Assembly (NCBI RefSeq): GCF_947500045.1
Contig: NZ_CANMQQ010000001.1
Coordinates: 434,001 to 498,000 of the forward strand
Length of the DNA stretch: 64,000 bases
Origin: an uncultured Ruegeria sp.
GTDB lineage: Bacteria; Pseudomonadota; Alphaproteobacteria; Rhodobacterales; Rhodobacteraceae
Direction of reading: 5' to 3'
Shown here: positions 35,317 through 44,357 of the stretch, piece after piece
How the letters are laid out: every line of letters begins with the position of its first letter
How positions within the stretch are numbered: position 1 is the stretch's first letter
Translations under genes and position numbers: made by a program
Notes under the pieces: model-generated
The model's input: only the letters and a program-made list of their open reading frames with translations
Database searches by the model: none
Told to the model about the DNA's origin: nothing

Positions 35317-36468
35317 TCAGAAGTTCAACTGTGCGGCCAGTTGGACGCGGCTGCCATCAAACGTGTCGCCGGAAATCGTATCGTTCCGCTCACCATAGAT
35401 GTATTCGGCGCTCAACGTCAGGTTATCGGTTGCCTGATAGAAGGCGTTGACGTGGATCGTCTCAAGCTCGGTGAAGGACAAGGTGCCCGTCGATGTCGGC
35501 AGGTCGTAATCTTCCTTGCCATAGGAGATGCCCACATTCCATTTGGGGGTCAGATCCTGACGGAACTCGATGGTATATCCGTCGACATCGTTCGCCCGGC
35601 CGCCGACAATGGCGTCACCCAAACCGATCAGATAGGGGCCGATCGCCTCACCGTTGACGTAGTTGACCTGAAACAGGCCGCCCTGCCACGGGCGGATCGA
35701 ACCGGACAGCGTGAAACCCGTCTGATCCACTTCGACATCACCGGATTGGGCTTTGCCGTAAAGGACCGAGGCGCGTGCGATGTATTTGCCGTCGTTGTAT
35801 TCGACCGAACCTGTCAGAACTGGGTCGTCCGAGTTGGAGTCGCCGACGTTTTCTTCAACAGAAACAGCAAAGGTCGTGTTCGATCCGAAGGTATTGGTGT
35901 AGCGCAGCTGCGGCACACGGGCGAAAGGAATGCCAACCGGGCCGTTAAACTCAACCGAGGTTGGATAGGTGTCCAGCGGCTGGAAGTTGGTCCAGTACTG
36001 ACCGATGAGCCATTGTTCTCCGATCCGGATGTTCGCGTGGCGAATTCTGAACTCGGCTGTATTGTCCGAACCAAAAGCATCCACTTCAAGCTGACCCTGA
36101 ATGTCGCCGATGCCGCTTGGCGTACTGGTACGCAATCCGATTCGCGACTGGCGGACAGTGGCGCCAAACGTGCCGTCTGTTTCTGCCGAGGGTTCACCAA
36201 TGACATTCACAAAAGCGGTGTCGCCCTGATCATAGTCAAAGTCGTAGAAGAAGTCGGCTTTGACATAGCCATAGATATCCAGCGTCGTGTTTCCGATTTG
36301 CAGATCACCGGTTCCGGACCCGGGCTTGGACGTTTCCAAAGCCTCGATCCTTGCGCGCAGCGCGTCCAGTTCGGACTGGGTTTGTGCATCTTGCGCCAAG
36401 GCCTGCATTCCGGTCACGGAAAGCGCGCTGGCAGCAAGCAGGCTAGCAGTTTTGCCCTTTGTTATCAT
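35317..36468 (-). CDS. DcaP-like outer-membrane porin
   Basis: A 383-residue exported beta-barrel. The signal peptide (KTASLLAASALSVTGMQALA) is followed by a short coiled coil (SELDALRARIEALE, about 31-45), then alternating strands starting LDIYGYVKADFFYDFDYD and ending with aromatic VQLAAQLNF, the terminal BamA-recognition signal. The coiled-coil-then-GYVKAD layout is that of DcaP-family trimeric porins, which pass small organic anions. The start follows AAGGAAAT. A 738-codon frame on the opposite strand is an artefact. No neighbouring transporter identifies the solute. Confidence 0.9.
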   Translation of the reverse strand: MITKGKTASLLAASALSVTGMQALAQDAQTQSELDALRARIEALETSKPGSGTGDLQIGNTTLDIYGYVKADFFYDFDYDQGDTAFVNVIGEPSAETDGTFGATVRQSRIGLRTSTPSGIGDIQGQLEVDAFGSDNTAEFRIRHANIRIGEQWLIGQYWTNFQPLDTYPTSVEFNGPVGIPFARVPQLRYTNTFGSNTTFAVSVEENVGDSNSDDPVLTGSVEYNDGKYIARASVLYGKAQSGDVEVDQTGFTLSGSIRPWQGGLFQVNYVNGEAIGPYLIGLGDAIVGGRANDVDGYTIEFRQDLTPKWNVGISYGKEDYDLPTSTGTLSFTELETIHVNAFYQATDNLTLSAEYIYGERNDTISGDTFDGSRVQLAAQLNF

Positions 36469-37118
36469 GGGGATATTTCCTTGTATGCGAGTGTGCACCG
36501 GCACCGTTTCACGCATGCACGCCCGAGGAAAATCACCAAGCTGCGAGGGAATCTGCGCAATTTCTCAAGCAATCGTGTTGAGAATCATCTGCGTGTTCAC
36601 GGTCGGTTGAATCGCAGGGATAACCCCATGCCAGCCGAGGTTTTTTTGGGGTTGCTTCCGAGGACATCGCGTGATGAGCGTCGCCCCGCATGCAACCAAA
36701 TGGCTGCATCCCGTCACATGAACGTGACGGGTTTCTACCAGGGAGTCTCAGGTCAAGACCAAAGTCATGTCGGCACAAAGTTGCGTGGCCTGATGTCCGA
36801 TGGGCAGGTTTCAGCCGGAATCTCAAATAGAAACAATGATGGGTTTGCGCCTCAAATTGTGCTGTGCACAGTGAAGAGGCCGTGCGGCTCTACTTTGCCT
36901 GCGTCGCACAAGCACCTACTATTCCGTACCCCTTCCTTCCGCGGGCAGGCTTGTGTTCCCCACAGAGTTCTGTCCGCGGTTTTCTTTTCGCCATGTATGG
37001 GCAAAAAGCGGCAAAAAACTGCGCAATTCCATCGATCGCAACCTCTGTTATTGCATAACAACGCGCAAAATCGGCATCTGCTCTCAAAGACTTCGAATAA
37101 CCAAAAAGGGCAGAAGAT
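36469..37118. other. 650-base intergenic region before the small lipoprotein
   Basis: It contains the porin promoter region (minus), an isolated terminator-like hairpin at 36710-36736, and an inverted repeat GTTAT-TGC-ATAAC at 37047-37059 just before the lipoprotein gene. Short frames present lack ribosome sites. The segment 36500-36740 could encode a small RNA ending at the hairpin, but no promoter is obvious. Confidence 0.45.
36710..36736 (+). terminator. Orphan terminator-like hairpin
   Basis: CCCGTCAC and GTGACGGG form an eight-base-pair perfect stem with a six-base loop, followed by TTTCT on the plus strand. No plus-strand coding gene lies immediately upstream. Confidence 0.5.
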
Positions 37119-37322
37119 ATGCGAATCTCACGAGCTTTCCTTGCAATGGCGACATGCGCCGGCCTTGCGGCCTGTGGTGACACAACAGGCGAACAGGCGA
37201 TCCTTGGCGGCGGTGCAGGGGCGGTGGGGGCTGCGGTCCTCAGTGCGGATCCGTTGTTCGGGGCTGCAGTCGGCGCCGCAGGCAACGTGCTTTACTGCAA
37301 GACGCAGAACACCTGTAACTAA
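37119..37322 (+). CDS. Small glycine-zipper lipoprotein
   Basis: A 67-residue protein: lipoprotein signal MRISRAFLAMATCAGLAAC (lipidated cysteine at 19), then a glycine/alanine zipper (AILGGGAGAVGAAVL, FGAAVGAAGNVLYC) and a C-terminal C-KTQNTC pair. Glycine-zipper segments insert into or associate with membranes. Function is unknown; it resembles short 17-kDa-antigen-like fragments. The ATG follows AGGGCAGAAG. A very strong terminator separates it from pccA. Confidence 0.85.
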   Translation: MRISRAFLAMATCAGLAACGDTTGEQAILGGGAGAVGAAVLSADPLFGAAVGAAGNVLYCKTQNTCN

Positions 37323-37370
37323 CACTGATTTAATCGGGGCGGCTGACGCCTCGTCCGTCATCACGCATCA

Positions 37371-37406
37371 CGCCGCCGCAGGGTCAATGCCCTGCGGCGG
37401 CGTTTT
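37371..37406 (+). terminator. Strong intrinsic terminator before pccA
   Basis: CGCCGCCGCAGGG pairs perfectly with CCCTGCGGCGGCG over 13 base pairs, followed by TTTT. pccA starts 33 bases later, so it needs either read-through or a very short promoter region. Confidence 0.9.
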
Positions 37407-37439
37407 GCGTTCTCAGAACATCAAGCCAAAGGACGTTCC

Positions 37440-39485
37440 ATGTTCAACAAGATCCTGATCGCAAACCGGGGCGAAATTGCCTGTCGGGTCATCAAGACTG
37501 CTCGTAAAATGGGTATTGGTACGGTGGCCATCTATTCAGACGCCGACAAGAACGCCTTGCATGTTTCAATGGCGGACGAGGCTGTACATATCGGCCCGCC
37601 GCCAGCCAACCAGTCGTATATCGTCATCGACAGGGTGATGGACGCCGTCCGCCAAAGCGGCGCACAGGCGGTTCACCCCGGTTATGGTTTCCTGTCCGAG
37701 AATTCCAAATTTGCCGAAGCACTGGATGCCGAAGGTGTGGCCTTTATCGGCCCTCCGGTTGGTGCAATTGAAAGCATGGGTGACAAGATCACCTCGAAGA
37801 AGATCGCGCAGGAGGCCGGAGTGTCAACGGTTCCCGGTTACATGGGGCTGATCGAAGACGCTGAAGAAGCGGTGAAAATCTCCAACGAAGTCGGCTATCC
37901 GGTGATGATCAAGGCCAGCGCTGGTGGTGGTGGCAAGGGGATGCGGATTGCTTGGAATGACGAAGAAGCGCGCGAAGGTTTCCAGTCATCCAAGAACGAG
38001 GCCGCGAATTCCTTCGGCGATGACCGGATTTTCATCGAGAAGTTCGTAACACAACCCCGTCATATCGAAATTCAGGTGCTCTGCGACAGCCATGGAAATG
38101 GTGTCTATCTGGGTGAGCGGGAATGCTCGATCCAGCGCCGCAACCAAAAGGTCGTGGAAGAGGCACCGTCGCCGTTCCTTGATCCCGAGACCCGCAAGGC
38201 GATGGGGGAACAGGCGGTCGCGCTTGCTAAGGCCGTGAATTATGCCAGTGCCGGAACGGTCGAATTCATCGTGGATGGGGACAAAAATTTCTACTTCCTG
38301 GAAATGAACACTCGCCTGCAGGTGGAACACCCTGTCACCGAATTGATCACCGGTGTTGACCTGGTTGAACAGATGATCCGCGTCGCGGCGGGTGAAAAGC
38401 TGACCATCACGCAGGATGACGTCACCCTGACTGGCTGGGCTATCGAAAACCGCCTTTATGCCGAGGACCCGTATCGCGGCTTCCTACCCTCGATTGGCCG
38501 ATTAACCCGCTATCGTCCGCCGCAGGAAATCGCGGCAGGTCCGTTGCTGGTAAATGATAAATGGCAAGGTGACGCGCCTGAAGGTGAAGCCGCCGTGCGT
38601 AACGATACCGGCGTTTTTGAGGGCGGCGAGATCAGCATGTACTATGATCCGATGATCGCCAAGCTATGCACATGGGCGCCAAACCGTTCGCAGGCGATTG
38701 AGGCGATGCGCGTGGCTTTGGACAGCTTTGAGGTCGAAGGTATTGGTCACAATCTGCCGTTCCTGTCGGCAGTTATGGACCATCCGAAGTTTGTTAGTGG
38801 AGACATGACGACGGCTTTCATCGCCGAGGAATATCCAGATGGGTTCGAGGGCGTCGAATTGCCCAAAGACGATCTGCGCCGTATCGCGGCCTCGTGTGCT
38901 GCGATGCACCGGGTGGCCGAAATTCGTCGTACACGCGTTTCAGGGAGGATGGATAACCACGAACGCAAGGTCGGAACCGATTGGGTCGTCTCGTTGCAGG
39001 GGCAAGAGTTCGAGGTCACCATCGAGGCGGATCAGGGCGGTTCAACTGTGGCATTTGCCGATGGCGGCGTGCTGCGGGTTGCGTCGGACTGGACGCCAGG
39101 TGACCAATTGGCGGTGCTGGATGTCGATGGAGGCCCATTGGTATTGAAAGCCGGAAAGATATCGGGGGGGTTCCGCATCCGAAATCGGGGCGCCGACCTC
39201 AAGGTTCATGTCCGTACCCCGCGTCAAGCTGAATTGGCCCGACTGATGCCCGAGAAGCTGCCGCCCGACACGTCGAAAATGCTGCTATGCCCGATGCCCG
39301 GCCTTGTCGTGAAGATCGATGTCGAGCTGGGGCAGGAGGTGCAGGAGGGGCAGGCCCTCTGTACGATTGAGGCGATGAAGATGGAGAACATCTTGCGCGC
39401 CGAAAAGAAGGGCGTTGTGTCCAAGATCAACGCAGGCGCAGGCGATAGCCTTGCCGTTGACGACGTAATTATCGAATTCGAATGA
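37440..39485 (+). CDS. pccA: Propionyl-CoA carboxylase alpha subunit (biotin carboxylase-BCCP)
   Basis: A 681-residue biotin-dependent carboxylase subunit. It has a biotin carboxylase domain at about 1-450 (MFNKILIANRGEIACRVIKT, ATP-grasp loop KASAGGGGKGMRI, LEMNTRLQVEHPVTE), a linker (BT) domain, and a C-terminal biotinyl domain with biotinylated K647 in EAMKMEN. It carboxylates biotin with ATP and bicarbonate for PccB. A strong terminator lies just upstream. Downstream a DUF4174 gene on the opposite strand separates it from the mcmA operon. Confidence 0.97.
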   Translation: MFNKILIANRGEIACRVIKTARKMGIGTVAIYSDADKNALHVSMADEAVHIGPPPANQSYIVIDRVMDAVRQSGAQAVHPGYGFLSENSKFAEALDAEGVAFIGPPVGAIESMGDKITSKKIAQEAGVSTVPGYMGLIEDAEEAVKISNEVGYPVMIKASAGGGGKGMRIAWNDEEAREGFQSSKNEAANSFGDDRIFIEKFVTQPRHIEIQVLCDSHGNGVYLGERECSIQRRNQKVVEEAPSPFLDPETRKAMGEQAVALAKAVNYASAGTVEFIVDGDKNFYFLEMNTRLQVEHPVTELITGVDLVEQMIRVAAGEKLTITQDDVTLTGWAIENRLYAEDPYRGFLPSIGRLTRYRPPQEIAAGPLLVNDKWQGDAPEGEAAVRNDTGVFEGGEISMYYDPMIAKLCTWAPNRSQAIEAMRVALDSFEVEGIGHNLPFLSAVMDHPKFVSGDMTTAFIAEEYPDGFEGVELPKDDLRRIAASCAAMHRVAEIRRTRVSGRMDNHERKVGTDWVVSLQGQEFEVTIEADQGGSTVAFADGGVLRVASDWTPGDQLAVLDVDGGPLVLKAGKISGGFRIRNRGADLKVHVRTPRQAELARLMPEKLPPDTSKMLLCPMPGLVVKIDVELGQEVQEGQALCTIEAMKMENILRAEKKGVVSKINAGAGDSLAVDDVIIEFE

Positions 39486-39561
39486 TCATGACAGTGCTTT
39501 CGTCATATCGCACGAAGCCTCTGGCGGTATCCGCTGGTGGATTTAGGTGTGGTGAAAGCGC

Positions 39562-40008
39562 TCAGCCACCCTCGCGCCGGTCGCGAATCTCACGCTCTCG
39601 CAGGGGGGTTTTGTCGATGGATCTGCCAATCTCGCGCACGCTCCAGGGGCTGGGTTTCCGCAACTTGACCACACCATCTTTGTCGACAAACACCATCTGG
39701 AATCCGCGTGGCCGCAGTTTTGATCGGATCGGCGAACGCGCGGACGGGTCAGTATCGGTCAGAACGATCACGTCGCGATCTCGCATTGCCTCTTCGCCCT
39801 CCAGCAGCATGTTGATCTGTTGCTGGAATCTCGGGTCTGCGGGTGTATCGGCAAAGACAATGATTGGGCGGTGGGTCCATAGAAAATCGTTCAGATCGCT
39901 GTCATCGACAGGACGAACAAAGCTATCATCCGCTGGTGTAGTTGCGTCAGCGGCTAACGCGACCAACGGGAATAGTGCCGAGAAAACAAAGGCAAGCGTG
40001 CGTTTCAT
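39562..40008 (-). CDS. DUF4174 periplasmic protein
   Basis: A 148-residue protein with a signal peptide (MKRTLAFVFSALFPLVALAA) and a thioredoxin-like-looking mature domain, LNDFLWTHRPIIVFADTPAD, ending in VDKDGVVKLRKPSPWSVREI and an Arg-rich tail. This is the DUF4174 family pattern; no cysteine is present in the mature part, so it is not a thiol oxidoreductase. The start follows AGGAGGCC. It is antisense-oriented between pccA and the sulfotransferase-like gene and breaks up the propionyl-CoA genes. Confidence 0.85.
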   Translation of the reverse strand: MKRTLAFVFSALFPLVALAADATTPADDSFVRPVDDSDLNDFLWTHRPIIVFADTPADPRFQQQINMLLEGEEAMRDRDVIVLTDTDPSARSPIRSKLRPRGFQMVFVDKDGVVKLRKPSPWSVREIGRSIDKTPLREREIRDRREGG

Positions 40009-40178
40009 TTGGCCTCCTGTTCTGATGAATATAGCCTCTGCTTGGACGAATGCGACCGGCGAAATGCCTGGGGGCATCAAAAATTTGTTCTTCAGGCGCA
40101 GAGTTGGTCAAAAGTTACCCATCCGGCGGCACAGGAAATACGCTGTTTCCTTGGGCCTTCAGTCGGGAGTGTAGGCAT

Positions 40179-40994
40179 ATGGAAGTGATCCTGCATTGTG
40201 GTGCCCATCGGTGCGCAAGTACCAGTTTCCAGAATTACCTGGGCAGGAATGAACAGGTACTTGCCGATCAGGCGATCTTGTATTGGGGGCCCGAACTTAC
40301 CCGAGCCAAGGGACTTAACAGCCTGAACAAGCTGACGCCGGAGGTCTGTGAAGCCCTGCGCCGCGATCTGGACGCCTGTCAGCATGACGGTGCGACGCAG
40401 TTGCTGGTCAGCCAAGAGAACTTTGTTGGCTCGATGGAGCGCAATACTGCATTCGCCTCGCTGTATCCAAGCATGCTGGAACGGGGTCAGCTTTTGGCTG
40501 AGGCCTTTGGTGGGAAGGTAACCAAGCTCGCCCTGAATATCAGGGCTTTGGATACGTATTGGTCTTCCTTGGCAGCCTACAAATTCAAACGCGGAAGCGA
40601 TCCTATCCAGCCGGTGGCGTGGAGGCGTATCGCACAGAGCGATCGAAGCTGGCGCAATGTCATCACAGATATGAGCTGCGCGTTTCCAGGTGTCCCCTTG
40701 CTGGTTCTGCCCTTTGAAGATTTTGCAGGCCATCAGCGGGCACAGCTTGAGGCTTTAACTGGCCGCGAGGCACCTGAGTTCAGCGATGGGCTTGCTTTGA
40801 ATGATGCACCCAACCCCGCGCCTTTTGGCCTGACCACAAAGCAGCGAATGAAGCTTTGGGCAGATTATTCTGAAGATTTGGAATGGCTTGCCTCTGGCGC
40901 AGATGGATTGTCCGAACTGATCTGCCGGACAGAAACAGATGCGCACGGGGCTATCCCCGGCGAAATCAGAATTGAACAAAGGAAATCGACATGA
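40179..40994 (+). CDS. Sulfotransferase-like P-loop protein
   Basis: A 271-residue protein starting [20 protein letters not shown]. The H-x-G-x-x-x-x-x-S-T-S loop resembles the 5'-phosphosulfate-binding loop of sulfotransferases, although the usual lysine is replaced (HRCAST). A later [20 protein letters not shown] fits the 3'-phosphate-binding region of that fold. Substrate and activity are unknown. The ATG follows CGGGAGTGTAGG. Its last codons overlap the mcmA start by four bases (ATGA), so mcmA translation is probably coupled to it. Confidence 0.7.
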   Translation: MEVILHCGAHRCASTSFQNYLGRNEQVLADQAILYWGPELTRAKGLNSLNKLTPEVCEALRRDLDACQHDGATQLLVSQENFVGSMERNTAFASLYPSMLERGQLLAEAFGGKVTKLALNIRALDTYWSSLAAYKFKRGSDPIQPVAWRRIAQSDRSWRNVITDMSCAFPGVPLLVLPFEDFAGHQRAQLEALTGREAPEFSDGLALNDAPNPAPFGLTTKQRMKLWADYSEDLEWLASGADGLSELICRTETDAHGAIPGEIRIEQRKST

Positions 40995-43117
40995 CCGACA
41001 CCAACGACTGGCGGGTGCTGGCTGAGAAAGAGCTGCGCGGGCGTCCTTTGGACGATCTGACCAAAGACACGCTCGAAGGGATCGACGTCAAACCGCTTTA
41101 CACAGCAGAAGATACTGCTGATCTGCCGCATATGGGATCGCTTCCCGGTTTCGGCCCTTTCACGCGCGGCGTGAAGGCGACGATGTATGCGGGCCGTCCG
41201 TGGACCATCCGTCAATATGCGGGTTTTTCGACGGCCGAGGAATCGAACGCGTTTTATCGCCGCAATCTGGCCGCCGGTCAGCAGGGTGTATCCGTGGCTT
41301 TCGATCTGGCAACGCACCGCGGCTATGACAGTGACCACCCGCGCGTGGTTGGTGATGTGGGCAAGGCTGGTGTGGCCATCGACAGCGTTGAGGACATGAA
41401 GATCCTGTTCGACGGTATCCCGTTGGACAAGGTCTCGGTCTCGATGACGATGAACGGGGCAGTGATTCCGATTTTAGCGAGCTTCATCGTGGCGGGGGAA
41501 GAGCAGGGGCACAACAAATCCGTCCTGTCCGGCACCATTCAGAATGACATTCTGAAAGAGTTCATGGTGCGCAACACCTATATCTACCCGCCTGAGCCTT
41601 CAATGCGGATCATCTCGGATATCATCGACTATACCTCGAACGAGATGCCCAAGTTCAATTCGATCTCGATCTCGGGCTACCACATGCAAGAAGCCGGGGC
41701 GAACCTGGTGCAAGAGCTTGCCTATACGCTGGCCGATGGGCGCGAATATGTGCGTGCGGCGACGCAAGCAGGCATGGACGTAGACAAGTTTGCTGGCCGT
41801 CTGTCGTTCTTCTTTGCCATCGGTATGAACTTCTTCATGGAGATCGCCAAACTACGCGCCGCGCGCACCTTGTGGCATCGCGTGATGACAGAGTTCGGGG
41901 CAAAGTCCGAGCGTTCAAAAATGCTGCGCACCCACTGCCAAACCTCAGGCGTGTCGCTGCAAGAACAGGACCCCTATAACAACGTGATCCGCACCGCCTA
42001 TGAAGCGATGAGCGCTGTTCTGGGCGGTACCCAGTCGCTGCACACCAACGCTCTGGACGAGGCGATTGCGCTGCCCACTGACTTCTCGGCACGAATCGCG
42101 CGGAATACGCAGCTGGTGCTGCAGGAGGAAACCGGGGTGACCGACGTGGTCGATCCATTGGCCGGGTCCTACTATGTCGAAAGCCTGACCAACGAGTTGG
42201 TTGAAAAAGCCTGGGCGTTGATGGAAGAGGTCGAAGAAATGGGCGGCATGACCAAAGCCGTCGCCTCGGGCATGCCCAAGCTGCGCATTGAAGAAAGTGC
42301 AGCGCGGCGCCAGGCGATGATCGACCGGGGTGACGAAGTGATCGTGGGCGTCAACAAGTACCGCAAGGAACAAGAAGACCCGATCGACATTCTGGACGTC
42401 GATAACGTCGCTGTGCGCGAAGCTCAGGTTGCGCGGCTTGAGCGTATACGTGTCACCCGTGATGAGGCCGCGTGCCAGCAGGCGCTGGACGCTTTGACCA
42501 CCACTGCCCGCGAGGGTGGAAACCTGCTGGCCGCCGCCGTTGAGGCTGCCCGCGCCCGTGCATCCGTAGGAGAGATCAGCATGGCAATGGAGAAGGAGTT
42601 CGGTCGCCACCGCGCCGAGGTCAAAACCTTGGCTGGCGTCTATGGCGCGGCTTATGAGGGCGACGAAGGCTTTGCTGCGATCCAGAAATCCATCGAAGAC
42701 TTCGCCGAGGCCGAGGGGCGCCGCCCCCGTCTTCTGGTCGTGAAGATGGGGCAGGATGGTCACGACCGGGGGGCCAAGGTGATCGCAACGGCATTTGCTG
42801 ACATCGGGTTTGACGTAGATGTTGGCCCTCTGTTTCAGACACCTGCGGAAGCCGCACAAGACGCGGTGGACAACGATGTGCATGTCGTCGGAATCTCTTC
42901 GCAGGCAGCAGGGCATAAGACATTGGCACCGCAATTGGTTGAGGAGCTGAAAAAGGCCGGGGCCGAGGATATTATCGTCATTTGCGGCGGCGTTATCCCG
43001 CAGCAGGATTATCAGTTTCTCTACGACCACGGCGTCAAGGCTATCTTCGGTCCCGGAACCAATATTCCCGACGCGGCGCAAGATATCCTGCGTTTGATCG
43101 GTGGGTCCAAGGTCTGA
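40991..43117 (+). CDS. mcmA: Methylmalonyl-CoA mutase (single-chain)
   Basis: A 708-residue adenosylcobalamin enzyme converting (R)-methylmalonyl-CoA to succinyl-CoA. The TIM-barrel substrate domain spans about 1-540 ([20 protein letters not shown], then [16 protein letters not shown] and [11 protein letters not shown]), and the C-terminal B12 domain (about 575-705) carries D-x-H-x-x-G as D589-G-H591-DRG with GGVIP and IFGPGTNIP. The single long chain matches the homodimeric form. The in-frame start overlaps the upstream gene. A palindrome follows. Neither the epimerase nor the MeaB chaperone gene is in the window. Confidence 0.97.
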   Translation: MTDTNDWRVLAEKELRGRPLDDLTKDTLEGIDVKPLYTAEDTADLPHMGSLPGFGPFTRGVKATMYAGRPWTIRQYAGFSTAEESNAFYRRNLAAGQQGVSVAFDLATHRGYDSDHPRVVGDVGKAGVAIDSVEDMKILFDGIPLDKVSVSMTMNGAVIPILASFIVAGEEQGHNKSVLSGTIQNDILKEFMVRNTYIYPPEPSMRIISDIIDYTSNEMPKFNSISISGYHMQEAGANLVQELAYTLADGREYVRAATQAGMDVDKFAGRLSFFFAIGMNFFMEIAKLRAARTLWHRVMTEFGAKSERSKMLRTHCQTSGVSLQEQDPYNNVIRTAYEAMSAVLGGTQSLHTNALDEAIALPTDFSARIARNTQLVLQEETGVTDVVDPLAGSYYVESLTNELVEKAWALMEEVEEMGGMTKAVASGMPKLRIEESAARRQAMIDRGDEVIVGVNKYRKEQEDPIDILDVDNVAVREAQVARLERIRVTRDEAACQQALDALTTTAREGGNLLAAAVEAARARASVGEISMAMEKEFGRHRAEVKTLAGVYGAAYEGDEGFAAIQKSIEDFAEAEGRRPRLLVVKMGQDGHDRGAKVIATAFADIGFDVDVGPLFQTPAEAAQDAVDNDVHVVGISSQAAGHKTLAPQLVEELKKAGAEDIIVICGGVIPQQDYQFLYDHGVKAIFGPGTNIPDAAQDILRLIGGSKV

Positions 43118-43124
43118 CACAGGC

Positions 43125-43150
43125 CAAGATTTTTCGTACGAAAAATCTTG
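43125..43150. terminator. AT-rich perfect palindrome after mcmA
   Basis: A 26-base perfect palindrome centred on CGTACG, with arms CAAGATTTTT and AAAAATCTTG, seven bases after the mcmA stop. It may act as a terminator or an mRNA end. It closely resembles the hairpin arms at 27734-27754 between betC and betA. Confidence 0.65.
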
Positions 43151-43224
43151 TGGATCAGCGCCATAACGGAAAACATGCGATCAGACCGTGAGGGTCTGGT
43201 CGTTAGTCTTTGGAGGGCGTCTTC

Positions 43225-43827
43225 ATGTTACTGGATCATCTGGCCGTTGCTGGCGAAACGCTGGAAGAGGCCTCGGCCCATATTGAAGATGCGCTGGGCG
43301 TGCGACTGCAGGCAGGTGGCAAGCACGAAAAATTCGGAACATATAACCGGCTTTTGGGCCTGCGCGACGGGCTATATCTTGAAGCCATCGCCATCGACCC
43401 CGAAGCATCCAGCCCACAAAGGACCCGCTGGTTCGATTTGGATCGGTTCACCGGTTCACCTCGGCTGACCAACTGGATCTGCCGCGTCTCCGATATCGAA
43501 GCATCGCTGAGTGTCTTTCCTGATGGCGTCGGCCAGCCGATTGATCTGAACCGAGGCGCGTTGCGTTGGCGTATGGCTGTGCCGCCGAACGGGCGTTTGC
43601 CATTCGACAACCTTTTTCCGGCGCTCATCCAGTGGCAGGGTGATCTGCACCCGGCGCAAATGCTGCAAGATAGTGGCTGCCAATTGCGTCGCCTGATCGT
43701 GTGCCATCCGGATGCCTTGGATCTGGCCAAGAACTTGGGAGCGTTGGAATCTGTCGTGTTTGACAGCGGCCCGGCTGCATTGCGTGCTGAATTCGAAACA
43801 CCGCACGGTTTACGTGTGCTGGAATGA
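43225..43827 (+). CDS. VOC/glyoxalase-like domain protein
   Basis: A 200-residue protein starting MLLDHLAVAGETLEEASAHI, with GGKHEKFGTYNRLLGLRDGLYLEAIAID (in parts: GGKHEKFGTYNRLLGL, RDGLYLEAIAID) at about 31-58. This is the Glyoxalase_3-like VOC pattern; H5, H34 and E54 are candidate metal ligands. Despite following mcmA, it is longer than and unlike methylmalonyl-CoA epimerase (about 134 residues), so I do not assign that role. GGAGGG precedes the ATG. The stop overlaps the next start by four bases. Confidence 0.82.
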   Translation: MLLDHLAVAGETLEEASAHIEDALGVRLQAGGKHEKFGTYNRLLGLRDGLYLEAIAIDPEASSPQRTRWFDLDRFTGSPRLTNWICRVSDIEASLSVFPDGVGQPIDLNRGALRWRMAVPPNGRLPFDNLFPALIQWQGDLHPAQMLQDSGCQLRRLIVCHPDALDLAKNLGALESVVFDSGPAALRAEFETPHGLRVLE

Positions 43828-44348
43828 TCATCCGGCAGGCTTTGACCAAAGACGCGCCAGCGATTGCCACTATTGCGAATGCGCTCATCCGTGATTCGCT
43901 TGTCACATTCACCACCGACGAGCGCAGCGTCAAAAGTGTGGCTGCTGATATCGAATCCAAAGGCCCGGCATTCCTGGTCGCCGAAATCGATGGCATGGTC
44001 GCGGGTTTTGCATCCTTCGGTACTTTCCGGTCTGGTCCCGGATACGCGCAATGCCAGGAGCATTCGATACAACTGACGCCCCAGGCCCGAGGGCAGGGGG
44101 TGGGCCGTGCGCTGATGGATGCGTTGGAGGGTCGGGCTATCGCAGAAAAGGTGCATGTTTTGGTTGCGGGCATTTCATCGGCCAATCCCGCAGCCATCGC
44201 ATTTCATTCAGCAATCGGTTTTGAACAGGTAGGCCGGATGCCCGAGGTCGGTTTGAAATGGGGTCAGCGGTTGGATCTTATTCTGATGCAGAAAATACTC
44301 GGCCCGCAGTCATCTGTCGCACCTGACACTCGTGAAAAGGCAGGTTAG
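43824..44348 (+). CDS. GNAT acetyltransferase, phosphinothricin-acetyltransferase-like
   Basis: A 174-residue GNAT enzyme, coupled to the VOC gene by a four-base overlap. IIRQALTKDAPAIATIANAL begins the fold, and QLTPQARGQGVGRALMDALE contains the acetyl-CoA loop (R-G-Q-G-V-G). ISSANPAAIAFHSAIGFEQV is typical of the Pat/MddA branch that acetylates phosphinothricin or methionine sulfone-like amines. The C-terminal tail KILGPQSSVAPDTREKAG is encoded by sequence resembling the GAGTATTT intergenic repeat (minus strand), suggesting a repeat-derived extension. Confidence 0.87.
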   Translation: MIIRQALTKDAPAIATIANALIRDSLVTFTTDERSVKSVAADIESKGPAFLVAEIDGMVAGFASFGTFRSGPGYAQCQEHSIQLTPQARGQGVGRALMDALEGRAIAEKVHVLVAGISSANPAAIAFHSAIGFEQVGRMPEVGLKWGQRLDLILMQKILGPQSSVAPDTREKAG

Positions 44349-44357
44349 GGTGCCCTC

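Noticed and set aside
35242..37458. A 738-codon open frame on the plus strand
   Set aside because: It is antisense to the DcaP-like porin, which has a signal peptide, ribosome site and beta-strand pattern, and it continues through non-coding sequence into pccA. Long antisense frames are common in GC-rich genes.
41945..43120. A 391-codon minus-strand frame
   Set aside because: It is antisense to the catalytic and B12 domains of mcmA, with no ribosome site or family likeness.
43225..43827. VOC protein next to mcmA as methylmalonyl-CoA epimerase
   Set aside because: It is 200 residues with the Glyoxalase_3-like pattern and lacks the epimerase motifs of the roughly 134-residue family.
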